A DNA stretch of 64,000 nucleotides from Nitratiruptor tergarcus DSM 16512 (lineage in GTDB: Bacteria; Campylobacterota; Campylobacteria; Campylobacterales; Nitratiruptoraceae), in the NCBI RefSeq assembly GCF_027946175.1, contig NZ_AP026671.1:558001-622000 (forward strand), read 5' to 3'. Position 1 is the stretch's first letter. Each line of letters starts with the position of its first letter. Positions 43,723 to 53,378 of this stretch are shown one piece after another. The notes under the pieces were generated by a model that had not been told where the DNA came from, did not search any database, and saw only the letters and a list, made by a program, of their open reading frames with translations. The translations under genes and the position numbers were made by a program.

Positions 43723-44275
43723 TTTCTACTGCCTTTATTGCTAGCTCTTTTGCTTTATCGATTGAGAGTTCTATACCTTCATTTTGCAAAGATGTTGCCA
43801 CTATACCTTCTAAGCCACAGGGAGCAATTTTGTTGAAATTTTCAAGATTTGGGGAGATATGGAGGGAGACTCCATGTTTGCTTATACCATTTTTATAGCG
43901 AAAACCAAGTGAGGCAATTTTACGATTTTTAATATAAAATCCAGGACGCTTTTTATCGTAATAAATCTGTAAAGGAAAATTTGAAAAGAATCTTTCTACT
44001 GCTTGCAATGCTTTTGCGTAGAATTTGGCCGGATTAAAAACTTTGCAAGCAAAGTAGAGCATAAGTGTTCCTTCATCAAAGTAAGTTATCGAACCTCCGC
44101 GATCTGTTTGAATGATCGGGAGATTACAATGATACTTTTCACATCCAATTGTATAGACCGGATCATGCGTGCACAAAAGTAAATAATCTTCTCCATTTTT
44201 TGCTAAAAGCATATAGTCTTCTAAAATATCATTGATATTAACATATATGACTTTACCAAGATCGACTATTTTCAT
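43706..44275 (-). CDS. lipB: Octanoyl transferase LipB
   Basis: This 189-residue enzyme moves octanoate from acyl carrier protein to the lipoyl domain. The family signs are DRGGSITYFDEGTLMLYF, the Lys-containing KHGVSLHIS segment and the thioester Cys in KIAPCGLEG. It is slightly shorter than E. coli LipB (213). It overlaps the aldolase gene by 4 nt and lipA by 17 nt. Confidence 0.92.
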   Translation of the reverse strand: MKIVDLGKVIYVNINDILEDYMLLAKNGEDYLLLCTHDPVYTIGCEKYHCNLPIIQTDRGGSITYFDEGTLMLYFACKVFNPAKFYAKALQAVERFFSNFPLQIYYDKKRPGFYIKNRKIASLGFRYKNGISKHGVSLHISPNLENFNKIAPCGLEGIVATSLQNEGIELSIDKAKELAIKAVENVFEA

Positions 44276-45177
44276 TGCTGCAAAATTTTTACTGCTTCTT
44301 CTACACTTCTATCTTCACATGTAATCGCATAAATTGCATTTGCCATTTTAATCGCTTCTGCAAGGGGTCTTTGATGGATATTGCGCCCCGTACCATTTCC
44401 GCGTGTACCACCTATATGAATCTGCTCATAGAGCTCTTGTAAAAAGAGTTTTTCGTCAATTTTTTTGCCACCTTCGCATAACACCCCACAATTTCCAGCA
44501 GCTTGTGTAGCTTCACGCAAGAGACTTGCATCTGGCTCTCCATTTTTATAGGGGACTTTAACTTTTACAAAATCTGCTCCAAGACATGCTGCTACGCCTG
44601 CCGCGCCAGCTATGAGATGGGGATTGTGCTCATCTTTAATAAATTTTCCTTTTGGATATATCCAAAGCACTGCTAAAAGTCCAGCTTTATGCGCTTTATG
44701 CACAATATTAGCTGCTTCACGTAGCATACTGTGCTCATGCTCACTTCCAAGATAAACTGTATAGCCAAAACCTTTGAGATTAATACCACTATAGCGTGCA
44801 AATTCTAATACATCTTCTACCTCGATCCATTGCTGTGAATAGGGATCTTTTGCATCGTATGGGATGATATTCGTTTTTGAGTTGAGTTTAACAAGATAGG
44901 GAATATCTCTGTAATCTGGCGCATAGCGGCTAATAAGACCAAATTGCGTTGCAAAAACACCTATCTTCGCCTGAGATGCAATCTTAAAAAGATGCTCAGG
45001 ATCGTTATCGTCTGGAGGAATACCTGGTCCATAAAAATCATTATTGAGATGTTCAATCTTTTGATCTCCTGCAAAGAGCATCAATCTTCCAATACTATTG
45101 GTAGTAGTATGAAGAGTTTCTAAAAATTTTCCTCTCATTTGTGGAGGAACATCAGCAGGTATGAGATGAGTAAGCAT
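44272..45177 (-). CDS. Class I fructose-bisphosphate aldolase, archaeal type
   Basis: This is a 301-residue TIM-barrel aldolase of the DhnA/FbaB type. The Schiff-base Lys is probably Lys205 in GADFVKVKVPY. Conserved parts include LFAGDQKIEHLN near the start, and GGTRGNGTGRNIHQRPLAEA for phosphate binding near the end. It cleaves or forms fructose 1,6-bisphosphate. It is not the class II metal enzyme used by most Proteobacteria for this step. It lies 2 bp after the LOG-family gene and overlaps lipB. Confidence 0.85.
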   Translation of the reverse strand: MLTHLIPADVPPQMRGKFLETLHTTTNSIGRLMLFAGDQKIEHLNNDFYGPGIPPDDNDPEHLFKIASQAKIGVFATQFGLISRYAPDYRDIPYLVKLNSKTNIIPYDAKDPYSQQWIEVEDVLEFARYSGINLKGFGYTVYLGSEHEHSMLREAANIVHKAHKAGLLAVLWIYPKGKFIKDEHNPHLIAGAAGVAACLGADFVKVKVPYKNGEPDASLLREATQAAGNCGVLCEGGKKIDEKLFLQELYEQIHIGGTRGNGTGRNIHQRPLAEAIKMANAIYAITCEDRSVEEAVKILQQ

Positions 45178-45179
45178 GG

Positions 45180-46100
45180 TTAATCCTTTTTATTATGATT
45201 AAAAATATCGATGCCGGCTTTTGCATACCAGTGTAAAATATACTCCCATGCTTCCTTGGCATTTTCTTTGAAAGTAAATATATGGAGATCTTCTGCGTCT
45301 ATAGTTCCTTCTTCAACCAAGAACTTAAAATTAATGAGACGCTGCCAATACTCTTTACCAACTAAAACTACAGGGATAGGCTTATTCTTACCAGTTTGAA
45401 TGAGAGTAAGAGTCTCAAAGAGCTCATCAAGAGTACCAAAACCTCCTGGAAAAACGACAAGAGCAATAGCTCTATGCAAAAAGTGGAGTTTACGAATCGC
45501 AAAGTAATGAAATTGAAAACAGAGTTCGGGATCAATATAAGGGTTTGGAAATTGCTCATGTGGAAGCTGAATATTGAGACCAATACTCTTAGCACCGACA
45601 TCGTATGCTCCTCTATTGGCTGCTTCCATGATTCCTGGACCACCCCCTGTCATGAGAGTGAGAGTATTGTCTTTTGGACCTTTACCAGCTTTTCCTACAA
45701 GTTGTCCAAATTTTCTTGCCTCTTCATAATAAATACTCTTTTCTACCATCTTTTCAGCAGTGCGAAGTTCTCGCAGAAGTGTTTTAGAATCAGGTTTTTT
45801 CTTGAGTAGATTTTTTATTTTTTCTAGCTCTTTCATTGCCGATGCGGGCTCTTTGATTCTTGCACTTCCAAAGACCACTATAGTGCGTTTGATGCCATAC
45901 TTTTGCATAATGAGTTCTGGTTTGAGGTAGTCAAGCTGAAGTCTTACTCCTCGTGTCTGGTCTGAAAGCAAAAACTCTTCATCTTCAATAGCCAATTTAT
46001 ATGAGGGTGATTGAAAAATCCTCTCTATTAATTCTTGTGCTTTTGGATCTTCAAATGGTGGTTTGGGGTGTTGCCATGGAAAAGTTCGCTTTTTTTTCAT
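45180..46100 (-). CDS. LOG-family (TIGR00730-like) nucleotide hydrolase
   Basis: This 306-residue protein has the LOG-family pattern: FGSARIKEPA, then TGGGPGIMEAANRGA, and PGGFGTLDELFETLT (the PGGxGTxxE motif). Such proteins release a base from nucleoside 5'-monophosphates (phosphoribohydrolase) and are often mislabelled as lysine decarboxylases. An N-terminal extension of about 80 residues precedes the core. It lies between a diiron protein (8 bp) and the aldolase (2 bp). How it serves carbon metabolism is unclear. Confidence 0.8.
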   Translation of the reverse strand: MKKKRTFPWQHPKPPFEDPKAQELIERIFQSPSYKLAIEDEEFLLSDQTRGVRLQLDYLKPELIMQKYGIKRTIVVFGSARIKEPASAMKELEKIKNLLKKKPDSKTLLRELRTAEKMVEKSIYYEEARKFGQLVGKAGKGPKDNTLTLMTGGGPGIMEAANRGAYDVGAKSIGLNIQLPHEQFPNPYIDPELCFQFHYFAIRKLHFLHRAIALVVFPGGFGTLDELFETLTLIQTGKNKPIPVVLVGKEYWQRLINFKFLVEEGTIDAEDLHIFTFKENAKEAWEYILHWYAKAGIDIFNHNKKD

Positions 46101-46108
46101 TTTCTCTC

Positions 46109-46915
46109 CTAAATTCCCAATATTTTGAGTGCTCCTCTTACCATAGGTACAGTAACTTTTTCTACTGTTTTATTGAGATCAAGAGGACGCAAAAGCATTT
46201 TTATAGCCATATTGTAGGGATAATACTTTTTTGCAAATTTGCCAACCAATTTTTTATGTTCTTCATAATGTATATCTTTAAATGGCTCATTTTCTCTCAC
46301 TTCCCAAATTGCTCTAAAGGCAAGTCTTCCATCCTCTCCATCTACCTCTTTAAGCCTATCATAAATCACTTTGATAATATCATCTCTTCGCAGCTTTTCA
46401 TTTTGATTGTAGTAACGAAATCCATCTTCAAACTTATCATAATGATATACCTCATCTTTAGAAATATTATGAGCAATTTTCCCTAGAACGGGTGTATTAA
46501 GATCTGTGGAGTAGTTTTCTAAAGCCTTATAAAAGGTACTTGTCCCAGTCTCTACAACCATGCGGGCTAGCATCTCTTTTGCTTTTGTAGGCTGGAATTC
46601 ATCCAATGTACAATGAGGAAGATAGTACTCTTTAAATCTCTCATAAGCCTTTTCCCAATCAAACTCTGGCCAAACTGTATTGACAAACTTTTTCAAAGCT
46701 TTTCCATGTTGAATCTCTTCAGGCTCCCATACCTTCTCTAACCATGAGACAATCTTCATATTGTCACTATAAAATTGAATAAGATTTTTTTCGTATACAT
46801 CGCTGGTAATTTCAATAAAAGAAGCACTTGTAATGAGGTAAAAGAGGAATGTTTTATCTTTTAAAGCTTTTGCATTGATATTTGCGTAATCAATATCTTC
46901 ATAATGCCATCGCAT
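46109..46915 (-). CDS. Ferritin-like diiron protein, unknown substrate
   Basis: This 268-residue helical protein shows a full carboxylate-bridged diiron set: Glu35, EEIQH (Glu67, His70), Glu122 and DEVYH (Glu155, His158). The spacing (31, 51 and 32 residues between the sites) is like acyl-ACP desaturase and related ferritin-like oxidases. No signal peptide or membrane helix is visible. It may be a small desaturase, an oxidase or an oxygen/peroxide scavenger. It sits 2 bp after the MgtC/DUF4010 gene inside the long run. I cannot name the reaction. Confidence 0.7.
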   Translation of the reverse strand: MRWHYEDIDYANINAKALKDKTFLFYLITSASFIEITSDVYEKNLIQFYSDNMKIVSWLEKVWEPEEIQHGKALKKFVNTVWPEFDWEKAYERFKEYYLPHCTLDEFQPTKAKEMLARMVVETGTSTFYKALENYSTDLNTPVLGKIAHNISKDEVYHYDKFEDGFRYYNQNEKLRRDDIIKVIYDRLKEVDGEDGRLAFRAIWEVRENEPFKDIHYEEHKKLVGKFAKKYYPYNMAIKMLLRPLDLNKTVEKVTVPMVRGALKILGI

Positions 46916-46917
46916 AT

Positions 46918-48159
46918 TTATCCTTTATAAACAATAAATGGTAATAATATTGTAGCGAGACCAAGCAAAACCAACCATAAAGTTGCTATTTTTGGCTTAT
47001 TCGCACCAAATAAGAGGGCATAGATTGCCTTGAGAATATTATTGGATCCACTTGCAATAAGGATTGCCGTAGCAATTTGCTCAATACTTATACTAAATTT
47101 TCCTGTTAATAAAGAGAGGATAAAGGGATCTATATCTGTAAAACCGATAAGAAAAGAGAGAATCTTGAGACCAAAATCACCGTAATGAGCTGTGACAAAT
47201 TTTGTTAATGCCATCATTGCAACAAAAAGCAAACCAAATAAAAAAGCTGTACCAAGCTCTAAAGGGTTTCTATCATCAATAGGAGCAATATGATTAGTTT
47301 CTTCTTTTTTAAAAAGTGCCAATGCAATGATAATTCCTACCAAAGACAAAGATATTAATGGAAATGCTATTTTGATCGCTACATGAAGATTGAAAATAAA
47401 AGTAATTACTAAGAGTCTTATATACATCATTGCTGTAGCGATAATAATGGATGCATCTATTAGACGTATATTTTCAATATAGAGGCTTTTTTTTGCCAAT
47501 ACTACTGTCGTAGCAGTAGAGGAGTAGAGTCCACCCAGTATACCAGTAATCAAGTAACCTCTATTTTTAAATATATATTTTTGTGCAATATAGCTACCAT
47601 ACGATATAGCTGATATTATGACGATAACAAGCCATATTTTAAAAGGAGAAATTGCAAGGTAAGGCAGGGGTGCATCTGGTAAGAGGGGCAGTATGACTGC
47701 ACTCAAAAGTAAAAATTTCCCAAGTATTTCAAACTCATGTATATTGAGTTGTTCTAAAATGTAGGAGAGACTCCTATTTGCATTGAGAATAAAGACTATA
47801 AGTACATAAACAAGAGTTGGCATCCAAATGCTAAACTCCTCCATCATTGCACCAAATGAATATATAAGTGCGATAAGTAAAAATGAGATGATTGCTGTAC
47901 GATCATGATGGAGTTTATAAAAATAGTAGCTCAGGTATATCGCAACAAGCGCTAAAAAACCTAAAAGAAAGTAGTAGAGATTGATTTTAAAAAAGATATA
48001 CCCCATAATTCCAATAAAAGTAAATGTCCGCGTAGAACCTAAATGGGGCTTATCACTTGTGTGCATGAGACGGTAGGCTTTAAGCTCTAACCCTACCAAA
48101 AATGAGAGCGCTACAACATAGAGAAAATGGAGAAGTTCTAAAGGGATAAAGCGCATCAA
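46918..48159 (-). CDS. MgtC/SapB and DUF4010 family membrane protein
   Basis: This is a 413-residue integral membrane protein with about ten to twelve helices. The N-terminal part has FLVGLELKAYR and HLGSTRTFTFIGIMGY as in MgtC-like proteins, and the C-terminal half (from about residue 175) has GGLYSSTATTVVLAKKS and FLIGFTDIDPFILSL, typical of DUF4010. MgtC-like proteins affect membrane ATPases and ion balance. Its 4-nt overlap with the proton ATPase gene makes a regulatory link with that pump plausible, though this is inference. Confidence 0.78.
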   Translation of the reverse strand: MMRFIPLELLHFLYVVALSFLVGLELKAYRLMHTSDKPHLGSTRTFTFIGIMGYIFFKINLYYFLLGFLALVAIYLSYYFYKLHHDRTAIISFLLIALIYSFGAMMEEFSIWMPTLVYVLIVFILNANRSLSYILEQLNIHEFEILGKFLLLSAVILPLLPDAPLPYLAISPFKIWLVIVIISAISYGSYIAQKYIFKNRGYLITGILGGLYSSTATTVVLAKKSLYIENIRLIDASIIIATAMMYIRLLVITFIFNLHVAIKIAFPLISLSLVGIIIALALFKKEETNHIAPIDDRNPLELGTAFLFGLLFVAMMALTKFVTAHYGDFGLKILSFLIGFTDIDPFILSLLTGKFSISIEQIATAILIASGSNNILKAIYALLFGANKPKIATLWLVLLGLATILLPFIVYKG

Positions 48160-50843
48160 ATAACCTCTATCCCTTTGATTCTTCTATAATATCTTAAAAC
48201 TGCCATTTTGACTGCATCATTAAATACAAACCATGTGAGTGCATATGCCCACATGAAAAGTCCCCAATCCCATCCAATTGGCATCATGAGACCAAAGCCA
48301 TATACAGCAATAATTGTACCAATCACCCTAGTAGAAAAGGTAGCGCCAAACAAAATCCATGATGGCCAAGGTCTTTTAAAAAACCAATCATCTATACGTG
48401 TATTGTAGATGGTTCCATGACCTGCTATCACCATTTTTGCAAAGAAGATTGACTGTACAAAAGCAAGCCATTGCTTTTCATCGTGCATATCAACCCACAG
48501 CGGTACATGAGGTAAAAACCAAGCACTTTCTGGATGTGTCTTGAGATATACCATAACGATATAAAAAATCAAAAATGAACTTGCAACACCAGCTACACCA
48601 AGCCAACTTGAAAGCACTAGCATTTCATGCATATCCCATCGTACCGGTTTTTTTCTCACCTTCGTGTTATCATAAGCAATAGCAAGGATTGGAATATCAT
48701 TGAGTAGTGCTAAAACAATAATCATAATAGCAGTGAGAGGATAGAATTGAAAAACAACAATTGCAAGTGTCATAAAAATAATAATTCTAATAGTCTCAGC
48801 TATCCGAAAAATTGTATAGCTTTTCATACGCTCAAAAGTAATACGAGCCTCTTTTATAGCATCTACAATGACACGAAGTCCAGGAGCTAAAAGAACAATA
48901 TCTGCTGCAGCACGTGCAGCATCTGTTGCACCACTTACAGCAATACCTGTATCTGCTTTTTTCAATGCCGGAGCATCATTGACACCATCTCCCGTCATTC
49001 CCACAATATGATCTGCTTTTTGGAGCTCATCAACGATAAAGTATTTATCCTCAGGAAATACCTGTGCAAAACCATTTGCCTGCTCGATAAGAGCGATAAT
49101 TTCACTCTCATGTTTTTTTACTGTTCCTGGAAGCAGCGCTTTATTTTCTAACTCTTTGCGTACCTCTTTTACTATCTGTTTTGTAATAAGTTGGAGCTTA
49201 TCTTCACTCATGTGTGGTTGCGTTACTTTTAAAAGTGCTTTAGAGACAACTTCTGCAAGTATTTCATATTCTCGTGTACTTTGACCGCGCAACTCTTTTA
49301 TATCGAGAATATTTTCACCAATACCTAATATTTTTGCGATATAACGAGCTACAGCGATATTGTCGCCAGTAACCATCTTAACTTCTACACCTCTAGCTTT
49401 AGCCTCAATTATTGCCTCTTTTGAGTCTTCTCTTGGAGGATCGTAAAGAGGAATGAGCCCTACAAAATGAAATTTCTCTTCATTGCAATGCTTATATGCA
49501 ACACCAAGCGTACGAAAGCCGTTTTCTGCAAAATCTTCTATTTTGAGATAAATTTGCTCTTCGTTAAATTCGCTAGTATCGCAAAGAGAGACGATAACTT
49601 GTGGTGCCCCTTTGGTTACTACAAAGCACTCTTGCTTATCATTTAAAACTACTGCTTCGGTACGTTTTTTTACTGGATCAAAAGGGATGAAATTTTTTAC
49701 TGTAAAATGGTTAGCGAGTTTACTAATACTATGCTCATCTGCATAAGAAAAAATTGGCTTTTCGATAGGATCATTATTTTCTCTTCGGCTTGCAAGAATA
49801 GCATATAAAAAGAGATCTGCACTTTTATAGTCATTAATAATATAAGGTTCGGCTATTGTCATCTGGTTTTTTGTAAGCGTACCAGTTTTATCTGAGCACA
49901 ATACATCCATACCAGCTAACTCTTCAATGGCTGCAAGACGACTTACAATTGCTTGTTTGCGTGCTAAATTGAGAGCACCAACCGCCATTGTAACAGTTAA
50001 AACCGTAGGGAGAGCCACAGGGATAGCTGAAATCGTAAGAACGAGAGAAAAGACTAGAAGTTCATAGGGATTTTCGTGCCGCTTTAATCCGTAAAAAATA
50101 ATAATCGCTATCATTACAATTGTTATAAGAATGAGAAAATCTCCTACACGTATAACCATTTTTTGGAAATGGCTACGCTGCTCTCTTTGCGCTTTTGCTA
50201 CAAGCCCCACAGTTTTACCAAAATAGGTATTAAGACCAGTATTGACAACAATACCTATCATCTCCCCCTGTTTGACGATGGTATTTGAAAATGCTACATC
50301 ATTCTCTTTTTTATGTACTGGTAAAGATTCCCCAGTAAGAGCAGATTGATCAACAAGAGCATAGTCGGTTACTTGAGCTATTTTTATATCTGCTGGTATA
50401 ATATCACCGATTTTTACCTTTACAATATCGCCAGGAACTATCTCCTTTGCTGCAATCTCCTGCCACTCTCCATCTCGCAATACAGTAGCTTTTCGAGCAA
50501 GTTTTTGTTTAAGTACTTTAATTGCATTGAGTGCCTTCGATTCTTGGTAAAAATCTAAAAAGGCATTGACAAAAAGCATAATGAGGATGATATAAAACTC
50601 CTCCCAGTGTTTAACAAGAGCAGCTAAAACTGCTGCTACTTCTATCATCCAAGGAATTGGTCCCCAAAATCTGCGAAAGATTCTATGCCATAGAGGCTCT
50701 TCTCTCTCTGGAATTTCATTTGGGCCATATTTTCGTAACCTCTTTTGAACCTCTTCGCTGCTTAGGCCTTTTTCTATATTTGTGCTAAGTTCTGCAGCTA
50801 CCTGTACCCAAGGGAGCTTCTCATAGTATTTTGTCTCTTTCAT
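48156..50843 (-). CDS. P3A-type plasma-membrane H+-ATPase
   Basis: This is an 895-residue P-type ATPase of the proton-pump group, with the phosphorylated Asp318 in CSDKTGTLTKNQ, TGES at 170-173, and GDGVNDAPALKKADTGIAV. The first helices include EEFYIILIMLFVNAFLDFYQ. A charged helical insertion of about 60 residues (about 522-585), with KQIVKEVRKELENK, sits between the P-domain Rossmann strand and GFAQVFPEDKY. It should export protons using ATP. Location next to PDH and upstream of MgtC/DUF4010 is unusual. It overlaps lpd by 4 nt. Confidence 0.88.
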   Translation of the reverse strand: MKETKYYEKLPWVQVAAELSTNIEKGLSSEEVQKRLRKYGPNEIPEREEPLWHRIFRRFWGPIPWMIEVAAVLAALVKHWEEFYIILIMLFVNAFLDFYQESKALNAIKVLKQKLARKATVLRDGEWQEIAAKEIVPGDIVKVKIGDIIPADIKIAQVTDYALVDQSALTGESLPVHKKENDVAFSNTIVKQGEMIGIVVNTGLNTYFGKTVGLVAKAQREQRSHFQKMVIRVGDFLILITIVMIAIIIFYGLKRHENPYELLVFSLVLTISAIPVALPTVLTVTMAVGALNLARKQAIVSRLAAIEELAGMDVLCSDKTGTLTKNQMTIAEPYIINDYKSADLFLYAILASRRENNDPIEKPIFSYADEHSISKLANHFTVKNFIPFDPVKKRTEAVVLNDKQECFVVTKGAPQVIVSLCDTSEFNEEQIYLKIEDFAENGFRTLGVAYKHCNEEKFHFVGLIPLYDPPREDSKEAIIEAKARGVEVKMVTGDNIAVARYIAKILGIGENILDIKELRGQSTREYEILAEVVSKALLKVTQPHMSEDKLQLITKQIVKEVRKELENKALLPGTVKKHESEIIALIEQANGFAQVFPEDKYFIVDELQKADHIVGMTGDGVNDAPALKKADTGIAVSGATDAARAAADIVLLAPGLRVIVDAIKEARITFERMKSYTIFRIAETIRIIIFMTLAIVVFQFYPLTAIMIIVLALLNDIPILAIAYDNTKVRKKPVRWDMHEMLVLSSWLGVAGVASSFLIFYIVMVYLKTHPESAWFLPHVPLWVDMHDEKQWLAFVQSIFFAKMVIAGHGTIYNTRIDDWFFKRPWPSWILFGATFSTRVIGTIIAVYGFGLMMPIGWDWGLFMWAYALTWFVFNDAVKMAVLRYYRRIKGIEVI

Positions 50844-52162
50844 TTAACTCTCCTCAAGACTCTATCAAGACTCTCACTAAATGTCGGATGTGCAAAGACA
50901 GCTTTAAGAAGTGCGTCTTTGTCCATTTCATCTGCCAAAGCTGCAGTTATGATACCTATGAGCTCTTCAGCATGGGGTGTGAGGAGTTCAGCTCCTAGAA
51001 TAAAATTTTCTTCATCAGTATAAAGCACGACCCCTCCATTTGCAGCACCAGTAAGATGAGATAGTGCTAGTGCTGAGAGTGGGAAGTACTCCTCTTTATG
51101 TTTAATATCTGATTTGTCAAGAGTAGTTTTTGTAACTCCTACTGCAGCATATTGCAGAGGAAGAGTATAGAAAAATTTTGGAATGTTGTTGAGATTGAGT
51201 CTCTTTTTTTTGTCCATAATAGTATCAACTACATTGAGTACCATAGCTCTTGCTGCATGGGCAAGTTGCAGTTTGCCGTTGCAATCACCTATTGCAAAAA
51301 CACCTTGCATAGTTGTCTCAAAATACTCATCAGTCTCAATTGCTCGTGATACTTTGATTTTGTCAGTTTTGACTACATCTGTGTTTGGCTTTCTCCCCGT
51401 TGCAACAAGGAGTTTGTCAAATTCTAAAACACCTTCATTAGTGGTGATTTTTGCTTTTTTATTGTGCTCAGTAGCCTCTAGAATAGTTGTGTTTTTTAAA
51501 AATTGTATGCCAAGGTTTTGAAGCTCTTCTTCTAGTGAAGTTAAAAGAGTAGGGTGGATTTTGTTGGAGATATGTTCATGACGAAAAATGAGGGTAGTTT
51601 GGACGCCACAAGCCGCAAAGAAGCTCGCCATCTCGAGTCCAATGGCACCACTTCCATATATTGCAATATTTTCTGGGAAATTTGTGAGATTAAGTACTTC
51701 ATCGCTCGTTATGATACTTGATTTATTATATGCTATACCTTGGGGGATAAAAGGTGATGAGCCAGTTCCAAGGACAACATATTGTGCTTCTAACTTTTTA
51801 CCATTGACTTCAATTTTTTTATTATCAAAGATATAGCCTTTTCCCTCAATGAGCTCTACACCAGCACTGAGACACTGCGCTTCTATTGAGCGGTGAGCTT
51901 TGTGGATTACTTCGTCTTTCTCTTTTACTGCTACTTCTAGTTTAAGTCTATCTTTGTGTCTAGTAAAGGCTGGGTTTTTGAGTTTTACTTCTGTTTCGGC
52001 TAGATGGAGGAAATGCTTTGACGGAATACAGCCATTATTGAGACAAGTTCCTCCAATATGCTCCATGTCTTGCTCTATAAGAGCTACTTTGAGCCCTTTT
52101 TTTGCTGCAATTACTGCGCCAGCATAGTTGAGACCGCCACCTACGAAGATAATATCATACAT
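50840..52162 (-). CDS. lpd: Dihydrolipoamide dehydrogenase (E3)
   Basis: This 440-residue flavoenzyme starts at ATG 52162, inside the end of the E2 gene; the upstream extension to 52195 is a shadow. The redox disulphide is GGTCLNNGCIPSK, the NAD loop is YGSGAIGLEMAS, and the dimer-interface His-Glu pair lies in AHPTFSES. The FAD loop reads VGGGLNYAG, so the last Gly of GxGxxG is replaced by Tyr. It reoxidises the lipoyl groups of E2. It overlaps pdhC by 8 nt and the ATPase gene by 4 nt. Confidence 0.9.
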   Translation of the reverse strand: MYDIIFVGGGLNYAGAVIAAKKGLKVALIEQDMEHIGGTCLNNGCIPSKHFLHLAETEVKLKNPAFTRHKDRLKLEVAVKEKDEVIHKAHRSIEAQCLSAGVELIEGKGYIFDNKKIEVNGKKLEAQYVVLGTGSSPFIPQGIAYNKSSIITSDEVLNLTNFPENIAIYGSGAIGLEMASFFAACGVQTTLIFRHEHISNKIHPTLLTSLEEELQNLGIQFLKNTTILEATEHNKKAKITTNEGVLEFDKLLVATGRKPNTDVVKTDKIKVSRAIETDEYFETTMQGVFAIGDCNGKLQLAHAARAMVLNVVDTIMDKKKRLNLNNIPKFFYTLPLQYAAVGVTKTTLDKSDIKHKEEYFPLSALALSHLTGAANGGVVLYTDEENFILGAELLTPHAEELIGIITAALADEMDKDALLKAVFAHPTFSESLDRVLRRVK

Positions 52163-53378
52163 CGATACCCTTTGCGAAGTTGTTTTTGAGTTCACTCACA
52201 AATTTTGCAGCATCTACTCCATTGAGGATTCTATGATCGAAAGTAAATACTACTTCGACTCTGTTTTTTTCCACTTTTCCAAAAGCAGCTATTCCAGAAT
52301 CTTTTTTGTTAATCATTGCATCAAATGCTTTTACTCCAAACATCCCTAAATTACTAAGACCAAATGTAGAGCCTTGTAAATCTTCAGGCGTATAATCTCT
52401 TGTTTTGATGTTTCTCACCCACTGATCTATCTCTTCAAGGCTTTTTGATTCAATATTTTTACACACAGCCATATAGAGTGCATCTTCTTTTGCTACTGCT
52501 ACACTGATATTCGATGTTGGGTAAATTTTGTAGCTCTCACCATCAAGTATAGCGCGTGTGAGTGGATGGTTTTGCATCGTGTCGCCTATAATTTTGAGAA
52601 GATATGAAGTTATTTTGACATTTTTTGGCGGATATAAAGAAAAAGTCTCGTAAATGTGATAGATAGGTTTTTTAGCTGAAGCTTCTACATTTTTCTTAAC
52701 TGCAAGGCGATTGGAAGAGAGGGCAAGCACTTGTGGAATATTGTGTGTCTTTATATACTTAAGTACTTCATCTTCATCTATTTTATGATCCAATGAAAAG
52801 CTATTTGCATCGATTCCATATTCCTTCAACAAATGCAATGCTTTTGGCGTAAAGTATCGCTTCAAAAGCTCTTCGTTGACATCTTTTAGATGCGCAGGCT
52901 CTGGCAAAGCTCCCTCTTTTTGTAGAGTCTCTATATCGATATTTGCTTTTGCTGCTGCTTTTTTTGCCGCTGGTGAAGCGTATCCTTCCACAGGCGGTGT
53001 CGAAGTAGGCATCAATTCTTGTAATATTGGCAGAACTTCGCTTTTTTGAGAAGCTTTGGACTCCTCTTTTTGTTTTGATGGCTCTTCTTTTGGCTGCTCT
53101 TTTTTTGTAGGAGCTTGTGGCTTTGCTACAGCCTCTTTTGTCTCCGTATCGAGTATCGCTATAGGCTCTTTAACCGGAACCTCGTCTCCTTCTTTGGCAA
53201 GCAGTTTTTTTACTACGCCATCTTTGAAGGTTTGCACCTCCATTATCGCCTTATCGCTCTCCACTTCTGCTATTACATCGCCTTTATGAACCCTATCTCC
53301 TTCATGAACGTGCCATTTGATGAGTTTTCCTTTATCCATCGTATCTGATAGAACCGGCATCACAATTTTATAGTCCAT
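52155..53378 (-). CDS. pdhC: Pyruvate dehydrogenase E2 (dihydrolipoamide acyltransferase)
   Basis: This 407-residue protein starts at ATG 53378. Residues 1-75 are one lipoyl domain with the lipoylated Lys in ESDKAIMEV. A Lys/Glu/Pro-rich linker follows (about 80-115), then two weak peripheral-subunit-binding-like segments (SPAAKKAAAKANIDIETL at about 140 and TPKALHLLKEYGIDANS at about 180), and a catalytic domain from about 235. The active-site motif is DHRILNG, where most E2 proteins have DHRxxDG. The acyl group is probably acetyl, judging from the E1 genes. It overlaps pdhB by 11 nt. Confidence 0.88.
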   Translation of the reverse strand: MDYKIVMPVLSDTMDKGKLIKWHVHEGDRVHKGDVIAEVESDKAIMEVQTFKDGVVKKLLAKEGDEVPVKEPIAILDTETKEAVAKPQAPTKKEQPKEEPSKQKEESKASQKSEVLPILQELMPTSTPPVEGYASPAAKKAAAKANIDIETLQKEGALPEPAHLKDVNEELLKRYFTPKALHLLKEYGIDANSFSLDHKIDEDEVLKYIKTHNIPQVLALSSNRLAVKKNVEASAKKPIYHIYETFSLYPPKNVKITSYLLKIIGDTMQNHPLTRAILDGESYKIYPTSNISVAVAKEDALYMAVCKNIESKSLEEIDQWVRNIKTRDYTPEDLQGSTFGLSNLGMFGVKAFDAMINKKDSGIAAFGKVEKNRVEVVFTFDHRILNGVDAAKFVSELKNNFAKGIDV

